8,741 nucleotides of DNA. Origin: JBGSMF01 sp041740315. Its GTDB lineage: Bacteria; Chloroflexota; Anaerolineae; Fen-1058. Position numbers and translations under genes: made by a program. Under the pieces are notes generated by a model. It saw only the letters and a list, made by a program, of their open reading frames with translations, did not search any database and was not told where the DNA came from. Below are positions 1 to 4,697 of this stretch, piece by piece (position 1 is the stretch's first letter; each line of letters begins with the position of its first letter). Location of the stretch: positions 1 through 8,741 of the forward strand of contig JBGSMF010000169.1 of NCBI GenBank assembly GCA_041740315.1. Direction: 5' to 3'.

Positions 1-4
1 AGGT

Positions 5-1837
5 ATGCGAATGCAAACAGCCGAACAAATCTTACAGGCAATACGCAAAATGGGAGAGAAACGTATCCCACTAACGAGAGTGTATCGGTGTCTATACAGT
101 GAGGACTTGTTCTTGACTGCATACGACAAGATAGGCCGCAACAAAGGCGCATTGACGCCTGGAACGGAAGATGACACGGCGGACGGAATGAATCTGAAAC
201 GCATCCACAACATCATAGAACAACTGCGACAGGAAAGGTTTCGTTTTCGTCCAGTGCGCCGCTCCTACGTTCCAAAGAAAAGCGGAGGGTCACGGCCACT
301 CGGTCTACCAAACTTTTCGGAGAAGTTAGTGCAAGAGGCACTGCGGATGATACTGGAAGCCTACTATGAGCCGCGCTTCAAAAACAGCTCACACGGCTTT
401 CGACCAGAACGTGGATGCCACACAGCACTATCGGAAATCTACCATCAGTTTAGGGGAACGACGTGGTTCATCGAGGGCGACATTCGAGGCTGCTTCGACA
501 ATATCTCGCACCAGGTGCTAATGGACATTCTGTCCAGAGATATACACGACGGCAGGTTGCTGAACCTGATTCGGATGTGCCTGGAAGCAGGCTATATGGA
601 GGACTGGAAATACAACCGCACTTACAGCGGCGTGCCACAGGGCGGCATAGTCAGCCCGCTCTTGTCCAACATATACCTGCACGAATTGGATGTATTCATC
701 GAAGATGTACTCAATCCCCAATATACGCGGGGAAAGTGGCGCGCAGCCAACTTGGAATACAAGAGGTTGGGTGTTCAAATCAAGCGAGAACGTGAAGCAG
801 GAAACGACCAGAAAGCTCAGGAGCTAGAGCAACAACGGCGTCAACTCCCATCGCAAGATACCCAAGACCCCAACTTCCGACGACTCAAATACTGTCGCTA
901 CGCGGATGACTTTATTCTAGGTTTCGCTGGCCCACGAGCAGAGGCCGAAGAAATCAAAGAAGCCATCGCCGCGTTTTTGAAAGAGGAGCTACAACTAGAA
1001 ATGAGCATACCCAAGACCCTCATCACACACGCTCGCACCGAACACGCTAAATTTTTGGGATACGCCATCAGCGTTTATCACTGTGACGACAAACTGACAA
1101 CATCGCTACGTGGTGGTAAGCCAGTCAGATGCCGAAGTATCAATGGACTAATACGACTGGGCATACCCTACGGCGCAATTGACGAATGGGCTAGACCTTA
1201 TCAACGCAATGGCAAACCCATCCACGATGCGGCTGCACTGCACCATTCTGATGCGCAAATCATCTTGATGTACCAACAACGGTTTCGAGGTCTGGCGGAG
1301 TATTACAAGTATGCCGTAGACCGATGTCAATTGGGGAAGCTCAAACACGTGATGGAAACGACACTGACCAAGACATTGGCAAACAAGTACAAAATCAGTG
1401 TCGCCAGCGTCTACCGGAAATATCGAGGGACACGCACTGTAGATGGTTGCACCTACAAGACATTGCAAATCGAAGTACCTGCAAAGCAGGGAACTACAAC
1501 CATTTATTGGGGCGGAAGCTCCCTCAAGGTCGTCAAACCTGGAACAAAATCCATAAATGACACCATCCCGATAGGAAGCTGGACGAGTATCTACCGAAAG
1601 AGCGACCTCATCAGACGCCTGCAAGCAAGCGAATGTGAACTGTGCGGCGCTCAAGTCGACTGCGAAGTACACCATATTCACAAGCTGTCAGACTTGAAGA
1701 AACGCTGGCGAGGCCGCAAAGAGAAACCAAATTGGGTCAAGTCAATGATAGCGATCAGACGCAAAACGTTGATAGTGTGTGCCAAATGTCACACGGATAT
1801 ACACGCTGGTAGACCAACTTCCAGGAGATGTATCTGA
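5..1837 (+). CDS. ltrA: Group II intron reverse transcriptase/maturase with HNH endonuclease domain
   Basis: Multifunctional intron-encoded protein of 610 aa that helps the intron RNA fold and splice, then nicks target DNA and reverse-transcribes the intron. Residues about 80-145 carry the early RT blocks (KKSGGSRPLGLPNF, then HGFRPERGCHTAL). The catalytic aspartates are D159 (EGDI) and D301/D302 in YADD at 299-302. PQGGIVSPLLSN is at 211-222. Domain X (maturase) spans about 420-470. The C-terminal HNH domain has C544-x2-C547, H556-H557, and C592-x2-C595-H596 with H600. All key residues are present, so it is probably functional. The start at 5 is the first ATG; a second in-frame ATG lies at 11, and the window edge hides any earlier start or RBS. 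It ends 8 nt before domain V, as expected for a domain IV ORF. Base composition looks less GC-rich than the host genes. Confidence 0.96.
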   Translation: MRMQTAEQILQAIRKMGEKRIPLTRVYRCLYSEDLFLTAYDKIGRNKGALTPGTEDDTADGMNLKRIHNIIEQLRQERFRFRPVRRSYVPKKSGGSRPLGLPNFSEKLVQEALRMILEAYYEPRFKNSSHGFRPERGCHTALSEIYHQFRGTTWFIEGDIRGCFDNISHQVLMDILSRDIHDGRLLNLIRMCLEAGYMEDWKYNRTYSGVPQGGIVSPLLSNIYLHELDVFIEDVLNPQYTRGKWRAANLEYKRLGVQIKREREAGNDQKAQELEQQRRQLPSQDTQDPNFRRLKYCRYADDFILGFAGPRAEAEEIKEAIAAFLKEELQLEMSIPKTLITHARTEHAKFLGYAISVYHCDDKLTTSLRGGKPVRCRSINGLIRLGIPYGAIDEWARPYQRNGKPIHDAAALHHSDAQIILMYQQRFRGLAEYYKYAVDRCQLGKLKHVMETTLTKTLANKYKISVASVYRKYRGTRTVDGCTYKTLQIEVPAKQGTTTIYWGGSSLKVVKPGTKSINDTIPIGSWTSIYRKSDLIRRLQASECELCGAQVDCEVHHIHKLSDLKKRWRGRKEKPNWVKSMIAIRRKTLIVCAKCHTDIHAGRPTSRRCI

Positions 1838-1845
1838 GTTCTGGA

Positions 1846-1879
1846 GAGCCGTGTAATGGGAAACTATTAAGCACGGTTC
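1846..1879 (+). ncRNA. Group II intron domain V (catalytic hairpin)
   Basis: The 34 nt match the canonical domain V layout exactly. The lower stem GAGCCGTG (1846-1853) pairs with CACGGTTC (1872-1879). The upper stem TAATGG (1854-1859) pairs with CTATTA (1864-1869). The loop is a GAAA tetraloop (1860-1863), and the two-base bulge AG is at 1870-1871. The AGC catalytic triad sits at 1847-1849. This is the active-site helix of the ribozyme and is intact. Confidence 0.95.
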
Positions 1880-1882
1880 GGA

Positions 1883-1949
1883 GGGGGGTCTGCGGAAAAG
1901 TGCCTCGTATCGAAACGATATACGGTAACTCGCCGCTTTCCTACCCTAC
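1883..1949 (+). ncRNA. Group II intron domain VI with branch-point A and 3' splice site
   Basis: GGGGGG (1883-1888) pairs with CCTACCC (1940-1946), leaving A1943 bulged. The stem continues as GCGG (1892-1895) with CCGC (1933-1936) and an inner hairpin. A1943 is the seventh base from the end if the intron finishes ...CCCTAC at 1949, the usual distance for a bacterial branch point, and the terminal AC fits the AY rule. Splicing after 1949 leaves exon sequence starting TTT GAG TAC in phase with the host gene. Confidence 0.85.
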
Positions 1950-2078
1950 TTTGAGTACGCGATTGGGCTGGGTGTGGGTTTTGCCGCCGCCGCGGTGCTC
2001 GGCTATCTGTTGGTGCCGTCCATCCGCGCTGCGGTAGGCCGCGCTTCCGGGTCGCTGGACGCCACCGCCGGCTGGTAA
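1950..2078 (+). CDS. 3' exon of an intron-interrupted mini membrane protein (pilin-like)
   Basis: This is an open frame of 42 codons from the intron boundary to TAA at 2076-2078, with no start of its own in the window. It begins FEYAIGLGVGF, has one hydrophobic helix (AIGLGVG through GYLLV, about residues 4-22), then a short amphipathic tail VPSIRAAVGRASGSLDATAGW. It is clearly paralogous to the 42-aa product at 2707-2835: both share EXAIGLGVG, a hydrophobic stretch, the pattern VPS-hydrophobic-R-x-AVG or IPSFREAVG, and a final GW. Aligning the two puts the first exon codon opposite residue 2 of the paralogue, so the missing 5' exon may hold little more than the start codon. Function is unknown; size, membrane helix and neighbours suggest a Flp-like minor pilin or small membrane subunit. 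Expression would require intron splicing. Confidence 0.8.
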   Translation, partial: FEYAIGLGVGFAAAAVLGYLLVPSIRAAVGRASGSLDATAGW

Positions 2079-2096
2079 CACCGGCTCATTCAAATC

Positions 2097-2138
2097 TTTC
2101 CTGGGGCGATTCGAGTGGGGGCTCGACGCCCCAGGAAG
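2097..2138 (+). other. Strong intercistronic hairpin
   Basis: TTTCCTGGGGCG (2097-2108) pairs with CGCCCCAGGAAG (2127-2138), with one G-T pair at the base. After a two-base bulge (2109-2110), TCGAG (2111-2115) pairs with CTCGA (2122-2126) around the loop TGGGGG. No T-run follows on the + strand, and a ribosome binding site starts 8 bases later, so this looks like an RNA-processing or stability element between the intron-split gene and the next gene, not a factor-independent terminator. Confidence 0.6.
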
Positions 2139-2154
2139 ATAGCCAGGAGAACGT

Positions 2155-2598
2155 ATGGAGCTATTCAAAAAGTTATTGCCAAGAGAAGAAGGGGTGGCGA
2201 CCTACGAGTACGCTTTCACGATTTTAATTTATGGAATGTTGATTGTAATGATCGCTGCTTTTTCCTGGTACTGGTACAACCAGAACATGGCGGCCATTGC
2301 CATTCACGACGCCGCGCACGAAGCTGCCGTCAATGGCGGCGACCTGGCGGCCGGCCATGCGCGCATGCGCGAAATTATGACCACGCTGGGCAGCCAGGCA
2401 GAAGATTACCGGGGCAACTACCAGTTGTACACCGTTGGAGACCGGCGCAGCGTGGGCGGCAGTATCAACGTGTCGCCGGGCTGGTATCTGCCCTTCTTTG
2501 GCGTCTACCTTTTCAATGTGCGCGCCACCAGTTTCCAACGCGCGTGGGACTTTTATGGTGGGCCGCCGATGGTGGGGGCAGAGGGGCCGTGGGAATGA
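2155..2598 (+). CDS. TadE-like pseudopilin
   Basis: The 147-aa product has a short basic leader (MELFKKLLPREEG), a predicted prepilin peptidase site after G13 with the Flp/TadE signature G/VATYEY (E18-Y19 fill the G/XXXXEY motif), and one hydrophobic helix at about 19-38. The extracytoplasmic part begins with the Ala-rich HDAAHEAAVNGGDLAAGHAR segment typical of TadE-type proteins. In Tad systems such pseudopilins are processed by a TadV-type peptidase; a candidate lies at 7346-7849. The start is set by GGAG at 2146-2149, five bases before ATG 2155. Two ORFs overlapping it in other frames are shadows. The family call is firm at the level of TadE/Flp-like pseudopilin; the exact role in fibre or assembly is inferred. 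Confidence 0.85.
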   Translation: MELFKKLLPREEGVATYEYAFTILIYGMLIVMIAAFSWYWYNQNMAAIAIHDAAHEAAVNGGDLAAGHARMREIMTTLGSQAEDYRGNYQLYTVGDRRSVGGSINVSPGWYLPFFGVYLFNVRATSFQRAWDFYGGPPMVGAEGPWE

Positions 2599-2648
2599 TG
2601 AATTAGGCAGGAAACAGGCGTGAGAAAAAATTGGCGAGTGTTGAAGAG

Positions 2649-2697
2649 TTCAGCGTTCCGTATTTTATGTTCAGCGTTTCACATTCATCATTCCGAG
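2649..2697. repeat. Seven phased degenerate heptamers (TTNNNNN)
   Basis: Seven consecutive 7-mers stay in perfect phase: TTCAGCG, TTCCGTA, TTTTATG, TTCAGCG, TTTCACA, TTCATCA, TTCCGAG. The first and fourth are identical. The array fills most of the gap between the TadE-like gene and the next small gene, and its last unit contributes the GAG of that gene's ribosome binding site. Confidence 0.7.
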
Positions 2698-2699
2698 GA
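2695..2699 (+). promoter_or_regulatory. Ribosome binding site for the GTG start at 2707
   Basis: GAGGA lies seven bases before GTG 2707. It decides this start over the upstream in-frame GTG at 2620, whose extra 29 codons would be read mostly through the heptamer array. Confidence 0.7.
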
Positions 2700-2706
2700 C
2701 GGCCAT

Positions 2707-2835
2707 GTGAACGAAGAGGCCATTGGCCTGGGCGTGGGCCTCATGGTGGCTGTTGTTCTGGCCTATGTGCTGATCCCATCATTTCGTGAAGCCGTAGGCC
2801 AATTGTCGTCACAAATGGAAGCGTGGGGTTGGTAA
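2707..2835 (+). CDS. 42-aa mini membrane protein, paralogue of the intron-split gene
   Basis: A very short protein beginning at GTG with a good ribosome binding site. It is VNEEAIGLGVG, then a hydrophobic helix (about residues 5-23), then IPSFREAVGQLSSQMEAWGW. The match to the exon at 1950-2078 runs along the whole length, showing that this is a real gene family and that the two copies flank the TadE-like gene. There is no Flp-type G/XXXXEY site; the acidic N-terminus sits directly on the helix, as in a mature pilin. It may be a pilin-like or scaffold subunit of the apparatus encoded here, but no named family is recognised. An alternative start at GTG 2620 would give 71 aa. The 20-base gap to the next ATG supports co-transcription. 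Confidence 0.75.
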   Translation: MNEEAIGLGVGLMVAVVLAYVLIPSFREAVGQLSSQMEAWGW

Positions 2836-2855
2836 CAGTTTGAGAGGAGCGGCTT

Positions 2856-3341
2856 ATGGACAGTCAACCACTAGTGAGCGGAGCGAATCTATTGAAAACC
2901 TATAGTGAACGAAGCGAATTTATCGAAAATCCCGAGACCGGCCAGGCAATCTTTGAGTTGGCAATTGTGGCAGCGCTGCTGATCTTGATGGCCGCCGGCG
3001 CAATGTGGTTTGGCTTGATGGCTTACGCGCGTTTAGCCGCCGACACGGCCAGCTATGACTGCGCCACAGCCGCTTCGCAGAGCCTCGACCGCAACCAGGG
3101 CTTTGCCCAGGGCATCATCGCCGCCCAGGAAACGGCGCGCGGCTTTCGTTTCGCGCCCGAGGATGTCAACATCCAGGTGATCCAGCCGGACGTATGGGAT
3201 CGCGGCCAAGAAGTCTCGTGCCGGGTGACGATCCACATTCGCAGCAATGGCCTGCCGCTGGTTGGCCTGTTTGGAGAACCCAGCCCGGCCTCGGCCCGCA
3301 CGGCGCTGCTGATCGAAAAGTATAAAAGCTATTGGAAGTAA
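2856..3341 (+). CDS. TadE/TadG-like pseudopilin with repeat-derived leader
   Basis: The 161-aa product has a long hydrophilic leader, a candidate prepilin peptidase site after G29 (G/QAIFEL, Glu at +5), a hydrophobic helix at about 33-56 (AIFELAIVAALLILMAAGAMWFG), and a soluble C-terminal part beginning YARLAADTASYDCATAA, the Ala-rich pattern common to TadE/TadG proteins. Two cysteines (C69 and C122) could pair outside the cell. AGGAG at 2845-2849 is six bases before ATG 2856. Residues about 6-25 are encoded by two copies of a 31-bp-period direct repeat, so the leader is longer than usual and seems to have been extended by repeat insertion. It stops three bases before the nearest ATG of the next gene, so the two are probably translationally linked. 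Assigned as a second minor pseudopilin of the same system. Confidence 0.8.
   Translation: MDSQPLVSGANLLKTYSERSEFIENPETGQAIFELAIVAALLILMAAGAMWFGLMAYARLAADTASYDCATAASQSLDRNQGFAQGIIAAQETARGFRFAPEDVNIQVIQPDVWDRGQEVSCRVTIHIRSNGLPLVGLFGEPSPASARTALLIEKYKSYWK
2872..2930 (+). repeat. Two-copy direct repeat with GARCGRAGCGAAT core
   Basis: Copy 1 (2872-2899) and copy 2 (2903-2930) align without gaps at period 31: TAGTGAGCGGAGCGAAT versus TAGTGAACGAAGCGAAT, followed by YTATYGAAAAY. Because 31 is not a multiple of three, the two copies are translated in different frames (VSGANLLKT and SERSEFIEN). The core word recurs at 3504-3515 and in weaker form at 7231-7241. Confidence 0.8.
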
Positions 3342-3507
3342 AGGATGAAGGAGAAGGGAGGAAGGATGAAAAACAAAAAAGAGGAAACTGTGAAAAAAGT
3401 CCGTCTACCTGGCCGTTTTACACGCTGGGTGCGGGATGTCTTGCGTTCGGCGTGCTCTGGTTTGAATCGGATTTCGCCTTTCGCCTTCATCCCTCATCCT
3501 TCCGAGC
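3341..3507. repeat. Bipartite inverted heptamer element inside the TadG-like gene
   Basis: The left arm is phased heptamers AAGGATG, AAGGAGA, AGGGAGG, AAGGATG, AAAAACA, AAAAAGA (3341-3382). The right arm is TTCGCCT, TTCGCCT, TCATCCC, TCATCCT, TCCGAGC (3473-3507), which is of complementary type. GGAAGGATGA (3360-3369) and TCATCCTTCC (3494-3503) are a perfect 10-bp inverted pair around about 124 bp. The element covers the stop of the preceding gene, the RBS and start, and the first ~47 codons of the next gene. Confidence 0.65.
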
Positions 3508-3938
3508 GAAGCGAGAGCGGCCAGGTCTTGTTTCAAACGGCCATTGCGCTGATCCCGCTGCTGGCTGTGGTTGGCTTTGCCGTGGATGGTGGGTTGATGT
3601 TTGTTGGCTATCGCCGCGCGCAAACCGCGCTGGACGTGGCCGCGCACGCCGCCTCGCACACCATTGACCGCGAGCACTTTTCCGCGACGCAAGAAGTCAA
3701 GCTGGATCAAGTCCAGGCGCTGGCCACTGCGCAATATTACGCCAGCCTCAACAGCCGGGGCATTGCCTCGGTGGACGCGGTTTACCTGTGGCCGCCCGAT
3801 AACCCGGACCGTGTCATCGTCGTAGGCACGGCGCGCATCCCGATTGCCTTTTGGCGCGTCATCGGCTTTGACGATTTGCGTATTCGCGTGGTGGGCACGG
3901 CTCACCCGACCTTTGGCATCTCGGAAGAAGGCCAATGA
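3366..3938 (+). CDS. TadG-like pilus assembly protein with repeat-derived N-terminus
   Basis: The 190-aa product (from ATG 3366) has a basic, unstructured first ~50 residues, a hydrophobic helix at about 54-80, and the TadG-type continuation AVDGGLMFVGYRRAQTALDVAAHAASHTID, matching the AVDxG...R...L..AADAAA pattern of that family. TadG proteins are envelope proteins of Tad/Flp systems. The position equivalent to the peptidase-site Glu is Gln57 (G52/QVLFQT), so cleavage is doubtful. The start is uncertain: ATG 3345 has only a weak site, ATG 3366 follows GGGAGG (3356-3361), and GTG 3390 follows GAGG (3381-3384) at five bases. All three lie inside a heptamer repeat element, so the original N-terminus may have been replaced. 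The TGA stop overlaps the RBS of the next gene. Confidence 0.75.
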   Translation: MKNKKEETVKKVRLPGRFTRWVRDVLRSACSGLNRISPFAFIPHPSERSESGQVLFQTAIALIPLLAVVGFAVDGGLMFVGYRRAQTALDVAAHAASHTIDREHFSATQEVKLDQVQALATAQYYASLNSRGIASVDAVYLWPPDNPDRVIVVGTARIPIAFWRVIGFDDLRIRVVGTAHPTFGISEEGQ

Positions 3939-3945
3939 GGGCAAG

Positions 3946-4665
3946 ATGAATTCATTACTGCAATCACTCGAAAGACTGCTGCTCCGCCGCGACCCACGCC
4001 GCAACAAGGCCTACCTGACCCGCGCGGCCTGGCTGCTTATCGCCGTCATCGTTTTTTTCGGGGTAGCGGCGGCTATCCTGGGAATCAACCAGTTCATTGC
4101 CGGTTGGGGGCTGCAACCACTCGATAGGCCGGCCCCGACCGTGATCGCTCGCCCTGAAGCCATGCCAACGCAGGTTTCGCCGTGCGTCGTCTCGTGGCAA
4201 TTCATCCCCTCAACACCTGTGCCCGGCGATGGAAACGTGGGGACAGTCAACGATCCAGCCGTGATCGAAAAAGTCAAGGCCGACTACCTAACAGCCTGGA
4301 ACTGGATGTACGCCAACCCCAAGCCCTGGGCGGAGGCGCAAGCGACATGGTTTTACCAGGGGCGCGCGCTTGAGTTGGTGTTGAATGAAGTGCGGCGTCA
4401 CCTGGGCCGCGATGAATTTTACCACCGTGACTTGGCCCAGCGCTCCATAACTGGCCTGTATTTCACCAGTCCCACCCAGGTCTTTTTTGGCGAGTTGGAA
4501 GAAGGCCTCACCAAGATTGTGTTCAACGCCACCACCGGCCAGGAGCAAGAGCGCATCAAGGGCAGCGATATGGTGATGTGGCAGGTGGCAATGGCCTACG
4601 ATCCATCCGTGTGCCGCTGGAAAATCGCCGAAATGAGCGAGCAGCCATTCAAGATTAAAGATTAA
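3946..4665 (+). CDS. Single-pass membrane protein with extracytoplasmic domain (unknown family)
   Basis: The 239-aa product has a basic N-terminus (LLLRRDPRRNKAYLTR), one membrane helix at about 26-48, a Pro-rich linker to about 95, and then a soluble domain. That domain starts with a helix (DPAVIEKVKADYLTAWNWM) and ends with strands closing on a VCRWKIAEM motif, reminiscent of NTF2-like folds. Two cysteines, C80 and C223, flank the domain and could form a disulfide. The layout (cytoplasmic tail, single helix, small alpha+beta domain) is that of VirB8/TrbF-type secretion proteins, but I see no specific signature, so this is only a suggestion. GAGG at 3937-3940 overlaps the preceding stop and lies five bases before ATG 3946; an in-frame ATG at 3844 would overlap the TadG-like gene by 95 bases and is rejected. 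Confidence 0.7.
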   Translation: MNSLLQSLERLLLRRDPRRNKAYLTRAAWLLIAVIVFFGVAAAILGINQFIAGWGLQPLDRPAPTVIARPEAMPTQVSPCVVSWQFIPSTPVPGDGNVGTVNDPAVIEKVKADYLTAWNWMYANPKPWAEAQATWFYQGRALELVLNEVRRHLGRDEFYHRDLAQRSITGLYFTSPTQVFFGELEEGLTKIVFNATTGQEQERIKGSDMVMWQVAMAYDPSVCRWKIAEMSEQPFKIKD

Positions 4666-4680
4666 AAGCCCCCTGGGGCT
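4651..4680 (+). other. AAGATTA tandem pair and small hairpin at a gene end
   Basis: AAGATTA occurs twice in tandem (4651-4657 and 4658-4664), encoding the last residues FKIKD and the stop of the preceding gene. It is followed by AGCCC (4667-4671), loop CCTG, GGGCT (4676-4680). There is no T-run, so termination is doubtful; AAGGA for the next gene follows at once. Confidence 0.4.
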
Positions 4681-4697
4681 GAGAAAGGAACAGTACA

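Larger units (their letters stand above)
1..1949 (+). mobile_element. Group II intron, 3' portion (5' end outside window)
   Basis: This is a retrotransposing ribozyme intron carrying its own maturase in domain IV. The sequence shows an intact maturase ORF, an exact 34-nt domain V eight bases after the ORF stop, and a domain VI with a bulged A seven bases from the inferred 3' splice site at 1949/1950. Downstream sequence immediately resumes a coding frame matching a paralogous small gene at 2707-2835, which independently supports the boundary. Domains I-III, the 5' GUGYG end and the exon-binding sites are left of the window. The ORF type with HNH domain and the GGAGGGGGG...CCTACCC domain VI resemble chloroplast-like introns; that class call is an inference. 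The element looks active: no disrupted catalytic residues are seen. Confidence 0.93.

Noticed and set aside
1148..1681. 177-aa antisense ORF in the intron maturase
   Set aside because: Lies wholly opposite the domain X/HNH coding region with no recognisable features.
1828..2037. 69-aa ORF running from domain V into the exon
   Set aside because: Crosses the intron ribozyme and exon in the wrong frame; the TTT GAG TAC frame is supported by a paralogue.
2115..2606. 163-aa + strand ORF overlapping the TadE-like gene
   Set aside because: Arg/His-rich low-complexity translation in the wrong frame; the overlapping frame has an RBS, helix and G/XXXXEY site.
3844..3945. N-terminal extension of the 239-aa protein from ATG 3844
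   Set aside because: Would overlap the TadG-like gene heavily and lacks an RBS; GAGG at 3937-3940 with ATG 3946 gives a clean membrane-protein start.
4667..4680. AGCCCCCTGGGGCT as a transcription terminator
   Set aside because: Short stem without a T-run, followed at once by an RBS and gene in the same direction.
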